A DNA stretch of 64,000 bases, taken from the NCBI RefSeq assembly GCF_002514735.1, contig NZ_NBWU01000004.1, forward strand, positions 372,001 through 436,000, in the 5' to 3' direction. The notes beneath the pieces were generated by a model, which saw nothing but the letters and a program-made list of their open reading frames with translations, was not told where the DNA came from and made no database searches. Source of the stretch: Sediminicola luteus (GTDB lineage: Bacteria > Bacteroidota > Bacteroidia > Flavobacteriales > Flavobacteriaceae). The position numbers and the translations under genes were made by a program. Of the stretch, positions 26,562 through 35,200 are shown piece after piece; position 1 is the stretch's first letter; each line of letters starts with the position of its first letter.

Positions 26562-28334
26562 TTACATATCCAATTCCGTCATTTTTCGATCTAGGGCCGC
26601 ACTAACCAAGGGAAACTCCTCCACAAAGCATCCGTAAAGGAATTTAATGTGTTTTACATCTGGCTCTTGCTCACAGGCCGGTTGTAGCTGACAAACCAAT
26701 TTATGCAGGTTATGTACCTTTAGCATCGCCAGACCCGCCTTTATCTTGTGACAGCCTTGGGCTATACTATCCATATCGCCATTGTCTAAGGCAATTCGGG
26801 TTTTACCGATAAACTCCAGGCAGTTTTGTTTAAACAACCGTACCAGCTCGGCCAATAAGGTCTTATCGCCCATACATTCTTCCAAAACCGCCTTCAGATC
26901 TAATGCAGTTCCGTTATCGGATGGCATACCTCCTTCTAAGCTAAAAGCTCCGGATTCCCTTGTTTCCATATCTTCATTATAAGTTTTGGCCCAACATAAT
27001 TTCCCCATCAACTCTTTGGCGCTATAGGGTTTTAACAAATAATCTTGAATTCCGTAAGCCTCACAAGCCTCACGATCTTTAATACCGAAATCGGCCGTTA
27101 CGGCGATTACCGGCACTTTTCGAATATGTTCCAGTACATGGTTACGGATACGTTCCGTAGCCTCGAAACCATTGATTCCCGGCATTCGCAGATCCATCAG
27201 AACCAAATCTATTTCTTGTATAGTCAACAGTTTTAGGGCATCTTCGGCATTTGGAGCCAAAAACACCTCACAATCCCAAGCGTCTAACCTCTTAAGGAGT
27301 AGTTCACCATTCATAGGGTTGTCTTCTACCACCAATACTTTGGTTCCGGCAATCTTGCGAATATCTTTCAGACTGACCGTTTCCGAAGTATTGGAATCAG
27401 ACTTGGCCTTAGAATTCCCTTTGACCCTATAAGGCAGACTAAAGGTAAAGGTGGTGCCCACACCAGGCCTACTGGCCACGGCCAAAGAACCGTTTTGATT
27501 CTCTATGATTTCTTTTACGATACTAAGCCCTAACCCATAACCACCCACATTGGCGCAGCGTTCTTTGGAACCTTGGGAATACGGCTCGAATATTTTGACG
27601 AGATCTTCTTTAGCAATACCCGAACCGGTATCACTTACTTGAAAATCGAGTTCTACATAGTCTTCGAGACGTTTTTCTAAACTGACTTTTAAACAAATCT
27701 CACCTTCTGTAACGAATTTGATGGCATTGCCCAAAAGGTTCAACAATACCTGGGAAAGCTTGGACGGATCACCGATTACGGTTTCAGGGATATTGGGGTC
27801 TATATCGATCTCCAAACGCACCTCCTTCCCCAAGATGAGGGTATTACAGAGGTACATGGCATTTCTAACGATACTGAACGGATTAAACTCCACTTGCTCG
27901 GCAGGTACCATCCCCTGACCAAGCTGGGTATATTCCATAAGTTCATTCACCAAATCCAGCAAATTGAAGGAAGCAACCTTTATTGCCTTTAAAAATTCGT
28001 TTTGTTCTTGATTAAGTTCGGTCTCCGAAAGAAGTTGGGTAAACCCTAAGATACCATTCAAAGGAGTTCTTAATTCGTGGCTAACCTTAGCCACCAAGGC
28101 CAAATCTTCACGTTGGTTATCGGCCTTACCTTCTTCCCCTTGAACGCCAATTACGTACCCGTCGGGGTTCCAGTTGGCTTTGGGGTTATATACTTTTTCC
28201 TCTAGTCGGTCTTTAAAGTGGCTAAACGAGTTTTTTAAACGAGAAGCCTCCTCTAAGGAAAGTTCTTCGTACGAAAAGCTCTTCAACTTACCTTCTAGAT
28301 CCGATAATTGTGATAATAGTTCCCTGGTATCCAT
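26562..28334 (-). CDS. Hybrid histidine kinase with receiver and Hpt domains
   Basis: 590 residues from ATG 28334 (the frame extends to a GTG at 28376). No membrane span. Domain order: N-terminal coiled region; HisKA with KVSHELRTPLNGILG; HATPase with GNAIKFV, DTGSGIAKE and GYGLGLSIV; receiver with VVEDNPMN, LVLMDLRMPG and LLKPYSAKE; and a C-terminal Hpt with GCHKIKAGLAM. A full phosphorelay can therefore run within one protein to the single-domain regulator. It is first in the polysaccharide operon and should control synthesis in response to a cytoplasmic or partner-borne signal. Confidence 0.92.
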   Translation of the reverse strand: MDTRELLSQLSDLEGKLKSFSYEELSLEEASRLKNSFSHFKDRLEEKVYNPKANWNPDGYVIGVQGEEGKADNQREDLALVAKVSHELRTPLNGILGFTQLLSETELNQEQNEFLKAIKVASFNLLDLVNELMEYTQLGQGMVPAEQVEFNPFSIVRNAMYLCNTLILGKEVRLEIDIDPNIPETVIGDPSKLSQVLLNLLGNAIKFVTEGEICLKVSLEKRLEDYVELDFQVSDTGSGIAKEDLVKIFEPYSQGSKERCANVGGYGLGLSIVKEIIENQNGSLAVASRPGVGTTFTFSLPYRVKGNSKAKSDSNTSETVSLKDIRKIAGTKVLVVEDNPMNGELLLKRLDAWDCEVFLAPNAEDALKLLTIQEIDLVLMDLRMPGINGFEATERIRNHVLEHIRKVPVIAVTADFGIKDREACEAYGIQDYLLKPYSAKELMGKLCWAKTYNEDMETRESGAFSLEGGMPSDNGTALDLKAVLEECMGDKTLLAELVRLFKQNCLEFIGKTRIALDNGDMDSIAQGCHKIKAGLAMLKVHNLHKLVCQLQPACEQEPDVKHIKFLYGCFVEEFPLVSAALDRKMTELDM

Positions 28335-28504
28335 GTTTGCATCTTTGCCGAATGTTGTAAGAATGGTTGTAGCCACCTAACCACATTCCGCTTTAGTTTA
28401 GACCCAAGGTTCATATAAGGCGTTATACCGCCAATTATTTGTTATATACCCACCCAAAAGTGTTGTATAAATACGTATTTTGTGGGCATAACTAAGTAAC
28501 CACT

Positions 28505-29812
28505 ATGAGACAGTACATCGCATTATTTTGCATTTTATCGGTTTTTTCTTGCAAAGAAGCTGAGAAAAAGACGGAAAAACCTTCAGAAGAAACTATGGAA
28601 GAGAAAGCCGTACGGATTCACAAAAACGTCATTACCATCGACACCCACGACGATTTTAACGTGGCTAATTTTACCGACAGCATTAACTACACCCAACGTC
28701 TAGATACCCAAGTAAACCTACCCAATATGGATGATGGTGGCTTGGATGTTTCCTGGCTAATCGTGTATACAGGTCAGGGTACTTTAGATGCCGAAGGTTA
28801 TGCCAAGGCCAAGGAAAATGCCATGGCCAAATTCGACGCCATACATCGGTTGTGTAAGGAAATCGCTCCGGATCAAATCGAATTGGCGGTAAATTCGGAA
28901 GAAGTCAGGCGTATTCACAAAAGCGGAAAAAAAGTAGCCATGATAGGGGTCGAGAACGCCTACCCAATAGGTTTGGACATGTCGAACTTTCAAAAATACT
29001 ATGACCTAGGTGCACGATATATTTCCTTATCGCATAACGGGCATAGCCAATTCTGTGATTCCAATACAGGCGAAGAAAACGACGAATGGCTGCATAATGG
29101 CCTAAGTGACTTAGGAAAAGAGGCCGTGGTTGAAATGAACCGTTTAGGAATTATGATCGATGTTTCGCATCCCTCTAAAGAATCCATGAAGCAAATGATC
29201 GCCTTGAGCAAGGCCCCCATAATCGCCTCCCACTCTTCGGCAAGGGCCCTTTGTAACCATAGCCGAAATTTGGACGATGAGCAATTACAACTCATGAAAG
29301 AAAACGGTGGTGTGGTACAGACCGTGGCTTTTTCTTCGTACTTAAGCACCGAAAAGCATGAAGCCCGCGATGCCTATATGAAAGAAATAAAACAAGCCGT
29401 GGCCGATTCGATGCAGGTAAAATGGTTGAAATCAAGAGCGGAATTCGCCACCTTGACCGAAGCGGAAAAGGAAGCCTTTATGGGATACTACCCCAAGGTG
29501 AACAAAATTGCCGAAGCCAAGGCAGCCAAGGATTCCAATGCCCCTGAGGGCGTAACCGTGGCCGATTTTGTTGATCATATCGATTATATGGTAGAAAAAA
29601 TCGGAATCGATCATGTGGGTATCAGCTCCGATTTTGACGGTGGTGGCGGAATCGGCGGTTGGAACGATGCTTCCGAAACCCTGAACGTAACCAAAGAATT
29701 GGTAAAACGCGGGTATACCGAAGAAGAAATCGCCAAGTTATGGGGCGAAAATCTTTTACGTGTTTTGGATGAGGTTGAGGCCATAGCCAAAAAACTGCAA
29801 GCCGAAGGATAA
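28505..29812 (+). CDS. Membrane dipeptidase (M19) lipoprotein
   Basis: 435 residues. The lipobox VFSC gives Cys16. The M19 renal-dipeptidase fold covers about 35-420. Zinc ligands are visible in TIDTHDDF (HxD), GVENAYPIG (Glu), DVSHPSKESM (His) and ASHSSARALCNHSRN (His), and SSDFDGGGG holds the substrate-binding Asp. It hydrolyses dipeptides in the periplasm, perhaps peptidoglycan or dietary ones. It is monocistronic and followed by a strong terminator. Confidence 0.94.
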   Translation: MRQYIALFCILSVFSCKEAEKKTEKPSEETMEEKAVRIHKNVITIDTHDDFNVANFTDSINYTQRLDTQVNLPNMDDGGLDVSWLIVYTGQGTLDAEGYAKAKENAMAKFDAIHRLCKEIAPDQIELAVNSEEVRRIHKSGKKVAMIGVENAYPIGLDMSNFQKYYDLGARYISLSHNGHSQFCDSNTGEENDEWLHNGLSDLGKEAVVEMNRLGIMIDVSHPSKESMKQMIALSKAPIIASHSSARALCNHSRNLDDEQLQLMKENGGVVQTVAFSSYLSTEKHEARDAYMKEIKQAVADSMQVKWLKSRAEFATLTEAEKEAFMGYYPKVNKIAEAKAAKDSNAPEGVTVADFVDHIDYMVEKIGIDHVGISSDFDGGGGIGGWNDASETLNVTKELVKRGYTEEEIAKLWGENLLRVLDEVEAIAKKLQAEG

Positions 29813-29833
29813 TCCCCCAAAACGACAGCATTA

Positions 29834-29869
29834 AAGACCTTGACTTACTACAAGTTAAGGTCTTTTTTT
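29834..29869 (+). terminator. Rho-independent terminator after the dipeptidase gene
   Basis: AAGACCTTGACTT (29834-29846) pairs with AAGTTAAGGTCTT (29852-29864), with one mismatch, then a T run to 29869. The ~380 bases after it, up to the start at 30253, hold nothing I can recognise. Confidence 0.85.
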
Positions 29870-30252
29870 ACACTAAAACTTTAAATAGTGCATTAGATTA
29901 TACCGATTAGTCCCCTTTTACCATACCTCATCCAGCAAATTGAGGTCAAGGCAAATGTATTCGACAAAGTTCGGTTAAAAAACAAGTCTTACACAGGATC
30001 AAACTTTTACATACACCCAATACATCTAACCTCCTATAAAAAAAGATATTACAAACCAACAAACCTATAACAGAAATTGTTCATAAACCCGTTAACAACT
30101 CTGATTTATGCAAGTAGAGCAAAAGAACGGATCGGTTAACTTTAAATAAAGCAAAACCGAGTTGGGTGTTATAGAAACCAAGCTTTGAAAAGTTTTAAAG
30201 TTTTTCAATACCGAGCCCAGCCTGAATTCGCTTGACATCTAAACCCAAGAAG

Positions 30253-30666
30253 ATGAACGAAAGAAGCCCTCGTCTACTCAAAATACGACCCGATATACCC
30301 AGTTCTAAAATCAGAGCCCAGATGAGTTCGGGCGAATACTTCCAAAATGCGGTATTACGGCCTGTAATCAAATTCCAGAACAACCTTTTGTTGGAAGTTT
30401 TCCAGAATTACATCCGAAAGCACAAAAACGCATTTTACAACCTATCCTTTGAAAAACGTCTGGATTATATAGAAAATGCCATCCATAAAGACATCAAGTT
30501 CCGTAATAGCCTAAAAGGCATGATTATCGGGCAGTTTACCGTAGAAGAATACGGGGAATATATCAAAGATAGTTCGGCCCTAAATAAACGTATGATGGGC
30601 ATGGTCATTGAACGCCTAAAAGATCAGGTGCAATATTTTGAGGCTGAGGAATTTGTATTAGGCTAA
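30253..30666 (+). CDS. Conserved protein of unknown function
   Basis: 137 residues from ATG 30253 (the TTG at 30232 adds little). Helical, basic and without signal peptide. The sequence has a strongly ordered middle, LRPVIKFQNNLLLEVFQNYIRKHKNAFYNLSFEKRLDYIENAIHKDIKFRNSLKGMIIGQFTVEEY, which I recall as a conserved Flavobacteriaceae protein that is sometimes mislabelled glyoxalase. It has no glyoxalase motif. The gene overlaps the convergent DUF2461 gene by 4 bases at the stop. Function unknown. Confidence 0.65.
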   Translation: MNERSPRLLKIRPDIPSSKIRAQMSSGEYFQNAVLRPVIKFQNNLLLEVFQNYIRKHKNAFYNLSFEKRLDYIENAIHKDIKFRNSLKGMIIGQFTVEEYGEYIKDSSALNKRMMGMVIERLKDQVQYFEAEEFVLG

Positions 30667-31346
30667 TCCAAAAGCGACTCTCCATTCAGGTCCGTAGTCA
30701 GAATGGCACTCATCAAGTCTAAAAAGGGCCGTATAGCCTCAAAAGCAGCATTGACCTGATTTTGAAAATTGGCCGATACTACCGCTTTGTCACTAAAGTT
30801 CTTAACGAATATGAATTGTTTTTTACGGATCAGCTCAATATCCGGATGTTCTTTGGAAAAGCCTTTCGGTGCTGTTTTGACCCCATCGCCCTGCAATTCG
30901 CCCCAAGCTTTCTTTAAGGCAGGGTTCGCCAACACTTCCTTGAACTCGCTGGCATCTAGTTCCAATTCTTTACGGATGCGTAACAAATCTGCTTTCTCTG
31001 GGGCCCAAAAACCTGTTGCTATAAAACTACCGCCAGGTTGTATATGCACATAGTACCCCCCGCGTAAAGCCGCACCGGCCCTCACAAAATGACCCGAAAG
31101 ATGCATTTTATAGGGCGTTTTATCGGCTGAAAAACGTACGTCGCGGTAAATACGGAACATTTTCAGCTTTTCAATAGCGTCATGCACTTCCATTTTGGCC
31201 TGTAAAGTCTCCATAAAGCCTTTCACCTCCCCAAGGGCGGCATGGTAATCGGATTTATGTTCCGTAAACCATTCTTTATGGTTATTGGCCTTCAATTCGG
31301 TTAAAAACCCTAAAGTGTCTGCTGAAATTCGAGTGGTACTATCCAT
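30663..31346 (-). CDS. DUF2461 family protein
   Basis: 227 residues from ATG 31346. The family hallmark LTELKANNHKEWFTEHKSDY at the N-terminus, IYRDVRFSADKTPYKMHLSGHF and GGYYVHIQPGGSFIATGFWAPE are all present, as in the TIGR02453 group. It is a soluble cytoplasmic protein of unknown role. The conserved Arg/Asp/Lys/Pro and Gly-rich stretches suggest a ligand-binding pocket. Convergent with the gene at 30253. Confidence 0.88.
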   Translation of the reverse strand: MDSTTRISADTLGFLTELKANNHKEWFTEHKSDYHAALGEVKGFMETLQAKMEVHDAIEKLKMFRIYRDVRFSADKTPYKMHLSGHFVRAGAALRGGYYVHIQPGGSFIATGFWAPEKADLLRIRKELELDASEFKEVLANPALKKAWGELQGDGVKTAPKGFSKEHPDIELIRKKQFIFVKNFSDKAVVSANFQNQVNAAFEAIRPFLDLMSAILTTDLNGESLLD

Positions 31347-31434
31347 ACACAAATCTACTATTTTAAGTTAAACTTAACCCTATTTCGCTTTACCCTATCA
31401 ATTTAATAGATAATTTTGGTCGGTAGAAAAATTG

Positions 31435-31595
31435 TAACTAATCAGTGTCGCAGGTTTTGAAGCGAGAAATAGGGATTTTGGGTGCTGTTGAAGTGATTTT
31501 TTTCAAAGCATAGCACCGCTATGTGAGAAAAAAAATCACAAAAACAGAGCGCAAAAGACCATTTCGTAGCCAAAATAGGGGACTCTGATTAGTTA
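31435..31595. repeat. 161-bp imperfect palindrome, MITE-like
   Basis: The arms begin TAACTAATCAG and end CTGATTAGTTA, and match along about 75 bases each with mismatches and a few gaps. The centre is CATAGC-ACC-GCTATG (31509-31523). On either strand it would fold into one long hairpin. It ends 13 bases before cysE. No ORF lies in it. It may be a miniature mobile element or a repeat family; only one copy lies in this window. Confidence 0.8.
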
Positions 31596-31608
31596 CTAAA
31601 AATTAAAG

Positions 31609-32400
31609 ATGGAGAAAAAGGAAATCCTGACGCAAATCCGGGTACAAAAGAAGTTACCCAATTTAAAATACGGACTAAAAAAGGAGGCCGAAGCCTTTAC
31701 CGACCGCTTGTTCCATACCCTTTTTGATGCCGAGGCCGATCTGGAAAATGAATTGGACACCCTTGCAACTCAATTCAGTACCTTGGTCGCCCTGGCCTGT
31801 TGGGAAACCGGCAAAAGCTGCCACGAGACCTGGGACACCTATGTAAAAGGGTTACCCCAGATTCTGAGTAAACTCAATGCCGATGCCGCCGCCATCCATG
31901 CCTGTGATCCCGCCTCCCTATCGCTTGAGGAGGTCTATTTGGCCTATCCCGGCTTTTTGGCCATCGCAGTATATCGTTTGGCCCATCCGTTGTACTTATT
32001 AGGGTTTCCGTTAGTACCCCGCTTGATGACGGAATATGCCCATCGCGAGACCGGGGTAGACATACATCCGGGTGCCCAGATTGGGGAATCGTTCTTTATT
32101 GATCATGCCACAGGAGTGGTAATCGGACAGACCGCCGTGATACACAACCATGTAAAAATATACCAAGGGGTTACCTTAGGCGCCTTGTATGTAGATAAAG
32201 ATCTGGGAAACACCAAACGCCATCCTACCATAGAATCGCATGTAACCATATACGCCAATGCTACCATTTTAGGGGGCGATACCGTTATCGGTAGCCACAG
32301 TACCATTGGTGGTAACGCTTGGATTACCCAATCGGTGCCCCCACATTCCAAAGTTTACCACAACGCCCAAAATTCCATTAAAACCAATACCCATGCCTAA
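31609..32400 (+). CDS. cysE: Serine O-acetyltransferase
   Basis: 263 residues. The N-terminal helical half (1-130) is followed by a left-handed beta-helix with hexapeptide repeats (GVDIHPGAQIGESFFIDHATGVVIGQTAVIHNHVKIYQGVTLGAL), then WITQSVPPHSKVYHN. It acetylates serine with acetyl-CoA as the first step of cysteine synthesis in the cytoplasm. It overlaps the cysteine synthase gene by 8 bases, so the two form an operon. The palindrome at 31435-31595 lies just upstream. Confidence 0.94.
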   Translation: MEKKEILTQIRVQKKLPNLKYGLKKEAEAFTDRLFHTLFDAEADLENELDTLATQFSTLVALACWETGKSCHETWDTYVKGLPQILSKLNADAAAIHACDPASLSLEEVYLAYPGFLAIAVYRLAHPLYLLGFPLVPRLMTEYAHRETGVDIHPGAQIGESFFIDHATGVVIGQTAVIHNHVKIYQGVTLGALYVDKDLGNTKRHPTIESHVTIYANATILGGDTVIGSHSTIGGNAWITQSVPPHSKVYHNAQNSIKTNTHA

Positions 32401-33274
32401 CGATTTATTGTCTTTGATCGGTAACACCCCTATGGTGCGATCCCGAGTATTGAACACCAACCCGAATGTTGCGGTATATTTTAAATTGGAAGGCCAAAAC
32501 CCTGGGGGCAGTGTAAAAGATCGAGCCGCCCTCAATATGATCCAAACCGGCTTGGCAACAGGTAACATAGACCAAAACACCAAATTAATAGAGGCTACGA
32601 GCGGTAATACCGGAATCGCCTTGGCCATGATCGCGCGTTCCTACGGACTCGATATAGAACTGGTTATGCCCGAAAGTGCCACCAAAGAACGGGTACAGAC
32701 CATGCGGGCCTATGGGGCCAAAGTTACCCTGACCCCTGCCGATATCGGTATTGAAGGTGCGCGAGACTATGTAATGGACAAAGTGGCCAGCGATGGTTAT
32801 GTGATGCTGGATCAATTTGGGAATGCCGCCAATTGGCAGGCCCATTACCAAAGTACCGGGCCCGAGATCTGGGCCGATACCCAAGGCCAGATTACCCATT
32901 TTGTCTCGGCCATGGGCACCACGGGCACCATTACCGGTACCGCAACCTATTTAAAAGAACAGAATCCGGCCATTACCATTGTTGGGGCCCAGCCTGCCGA
33001 AGGCTCGAAAATTCCGGGAATCCGAAAATGGTCACCCGATTATGTACCGGCTATTTTTGATCCGAGCAAAGTTGACCAAACCCAAGATGTCTCTGCCTCG
33101 GAGGCCCAGCAAATGGCCAAAAGAATGGCGCAGGAAGAAGGTATTTTCTGCGGTATTAGTAGCGGTGGGGCCGCCACCATTGCCCTGCGCCTGGCCCAAA
33201 CCTTGGAAAAAGGATGTATCGTTAGTATTGTCTGTGATCGGGGCGACCGCTATTTATCATCCGATATTTTTTAA
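32393..33274 (+). CDS. cysM: Cysteine synthase (O-acetylserine sulfhydrylase), CysM type
   Basis: 293 residues from ATG 32393 (the frame opens earlier inside cysE). The PLP-binding Lys is in FKLEGQNPGGSVKDRAAL, the phosphate loop is TSGNTGIALAM, and AMGTTGTITGTATYL and GISSGGAATIAL complete the fold type II signature. It makes cysteine from O-acetylserine and sulfide. It is the second gene of the cysE-cysM unit, with the start overlapping the cysE stop in ATGCCTAA. Confidence 0.93.
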   Translation: MPNDLLSLIGNTPMVRSRVLNTNPNVAVYFKLEGQNPGGSVKDRAALNMIQTGLATGNIDQNTKLIEATSGNTGIALAMIARSYGLDIELVMPESATKERVQTMRAYGAKVTLTPADIGIEGARDYVMDKVASDGYVMLDQFGNAANWQAHYQSTGPEIWADTQGQITHFVSAMGTTGTITGTATYLKEQNPAITIVGAQPAEGSKIPGIRKWSPDYVPAIFDPSKVDQTQDVSASEAQQMAKRMAQEEGIFCGISSGGAATIALRLAQTLEKGCIVSIVCDRGDRYLSSDIF

Positions 33275-33330
33275 ACTGAGTTCGATTAATTGGAATAGAT
33301 AACATATCTGAATTACTTTAGAATACACTC

Positions 33331-33424
33331 ATGTCAGCGCAGTCGAAAGCCTATAAAAGTTCTATGGCAAAAAAAGCCCTTCGACTGCCTGCCTGTCGGC
33401 TGACACGGCGCTCAGGAAGACATA
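33331..33424. repeat. CTTCGACTGC-type repeat pair in opposite orientations
   Basis: A short form on the minus strand (ATGTCAGCGCAGTCGAA, 33331-33347) and a long form on the plus strand (CTTCGACTGC, insert with GCCTGTCGGC, GGCGCTCAG, 33379-33424), separated by about 30 bases. The rest of the 359-base gap (33425-33633) contains nothing I recognise. Confidence 0.7.
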
Positions 33425-33633
33425 GCTCGGCAACTAAGCGTAAAACATGCTGGCTACATACTTATGTTTTTTTGTAGGAAAAGATTAAAAAAAAGGCGCC
33501 GAAAATCAGTTCACCACAACTTTTTAGACTTCCACAACAAAGTGGCTTCCGTTAAACGATTTTACGTCAGAAAAAGGGATCTGCCTCGTTTTTATTACCG
33601 AATATTGTCCCATAAAAACCTACGTAATCGCTT

Positions 33634-34113
33634 ATGGCCCTGTTTAGAATACTGCCATGGAAGGCCCTTGTCGTGCTGTCATATCTTTTATTGATTTGCC
33701 TAATCGTGTTAAACTTTTATGGCTTGTACAGTAATCGATTTTACTTTTTTAAGTTCGACAATTACATCTTACCCCTACTAGCGGTAGTACATTTCATCTA
33801 TTTGTTCGTAATCCGTTTTAAAATCCGGGAAATGGAATACCCCGACCCCCAAATGCGTAATTTGGAATATGTGTTATACATTATCCTATCGGTATATGTA
33901 TTCAAAGCTTTCGATACCCTGTTTACGGTATTGAGTTATAACGATTACGACCACCATTTGATCCCGGAAACCTTTCTCCCCATCGGTATCACCATATTTA
34001 TCTTGTATCTAGTGCTCATGTACGTTACCTTTTCGCTCTTTTTGTTCCGAAAAGAACATATCGGTGCCTATGATTTTGAAAGCCTTAACGAAAAAATTGA
34101 TCCCTGGCCTTGA
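33634..34113 (+). CDS. Small integral membrane protein of unknown function
   Basis: 159 residues with four predicted membrane segments: about 9-30, 43-61, 78-98 and 114-137. There is a basic N-terminus and an acidic C-terminal tail. No catalytic motif is visible, though the short loops carry many Tyr and Asp residues (YNDYDHH). It lies alone between cysM and the two-component pair. A terminator follows at 34136-34164. The family is not recognised. Confidence 0.65.
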   Translation: MALFRILPWKALVVLSYLLLICLIVLNFYGLYSNRFYFFKFDNYILPLLAVVHFIYLFVIRFKIREMEYPDPQMRNLEYVLYIILSVYVFKAFDTLFTVLSYNDYDHHLIPETFLPIGITIFILYLVLMYVTFSLFLFRKEHIGAYDFESLNEKIDPWP

Positions 34114-34135
34114 CCTACTTATGCAGGGAATCACC

Positions 34136-34164
34136 AAGCCTCGACATCTGTTGGGGCTTTTTTT
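34136..34164 (+). terminator. Rho-independent terminator after the membrane protein gene
   Basis: AAGCCTC (34136-34142) pairs with GGGGCTT (34153-34159), with one wobble, followed by a T run. The following 300 bases to the response regulator hold nothing else I can support. Confidence 0.6.
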
Positions 34165-34501
34165 ATACTCTAGAATAATGGATATTAATGTAGGTTTTCA
34201 CCACCAATCGCTTCTGGATGCCCTTGGAACCACCATTTTTCTTGGTTAAAGAAACCACCTTCCGAAAACTTTTGGGCAACAGAAGGCCTCAACAATTTCT
34301 AGAACAAACTTTTGGCCAATACCCTCCCCCTAGCCACACCAAACCTAGCCAAACCCAATAAAGTCCACTGTAAGGAAAGGTTTAAAGTTCCGGCAAATCC
34401 ACCACAAATAGGCATAAGGGGTACTTTATCATAGATCGTGATACTTTGGTGAACCCTTTTTTGTTGTATTGCAAACAGCTATGCCCTTGAACACGGAACC
34501 C

Positions 34502-35200
34502 ATGAAGCAGATCCTTATTATAGAAGACGACCCGGCCATCGTAGAATTGCTTGAAATACATCTTCAAGACCAATTTTATACCACCTCCAAGGCCTTAGAT
34601 GGCATTTTAGGCTTGGACATGGCCCTAAAAGAATCATTTGATCTAATTATACTGGACTTGAACCTACCCGGAATGGATGGTGTAGAGGTCTGTAAACGTA
34701 TCCGGGTCGAAAAAGAGGTCCCCATTATCATGCTTACTGCTAAATCAGAGGAAATCGATAGGGTGTTGGGCCTAGAGATCGGTGCCGACGATTATATCAC
34801 CAAACCTTTTAGCGTTCGCGAATTTATGGCCCGGGTTAAAGCCGTTATGCGCCGCTCGGGCAGTAAAAAAAGGAAAGAAGATTCGTCAAGCGTTATGGAT
34901 TACAACCACTTATTGATCGATATAGACAAACGGAAAGTGGTATTGGAAGGCAACCGTATCGAACTATCGCCCAAAGAATTCGAGCTATTGGCTCTAATGG
35001 CGGCCCATCCGGGTAAGAACTACAGCCGTACCGAATTACTGAACCTCATCTGGGGCTATAATTTTGAAGGCTATGAGCATACGGTCAACTCCCACATCAA
35101 TCGGCTTCGCGCCAAAATCGAAAAAGACATGTCGCATCCGCAGTATATACTGACCAGCTGGGGTGTTGGCTATAAGTTCAACGAAGACATGACCGCATAA
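34502..35200 (+). CDS. OmpR-family response regulator
   Basis: 232 residues from ATG 34502 (ATG 34481 is the alternative). The receiver domain has IIEDDPAIV, the phosphoacceptor Asp in LIILDLNLPG, IMLTAKSEEID and DDYITKPF. The C-terminal winged helix covers about 135-230 with HPGKNYSRTELLNLIWGYNFEGYEHTVNSHINRLRAKIE. It binds DNA when phosphorylated by the kinase encoded immediately downstream; the two genes share one base (TAATG). Confidence 0.93.
   Translation: MKQILIIEDDPAIVELLEIHLQDQFYTTSKALDGILGLDMALKESFDLIILDLNLPGMDGVEVCKRIRVEKEVPIIMLTAKSEEIDRVLGLEIGADDYITKPFSVREFMARVKAVMRRSGSKKRKEDSSSVMDYNHLLIDIDKRKVVLEGNRIELSPKEFELLALMAAHPGKNYSRTELLNLIWGYNFEGYEHTVNSHINRLRAKIEKDMSHPQYILTSWGVGYKFNEDMTA

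Noticed and set aside
28421-28434. Operator-like inverted repeat GGCGTTATACCGCC between the kinase and dipeptidase genes
   Set aside because: Only four outer base pairs match well, and no second copy was found.
30195-30383. Minus-strand ORF opposite the conserved gene at 30253
   Set aside because: Shadow of the conserved coding frame on the other strand.
33464-33694. Plus-strand ORF of 76 codons before the membrane protein gene
   Set aside because: Biased, Arg/Lys-rich translation of an A/T-rich gap; overlaps the start of the supported gene in another frame.
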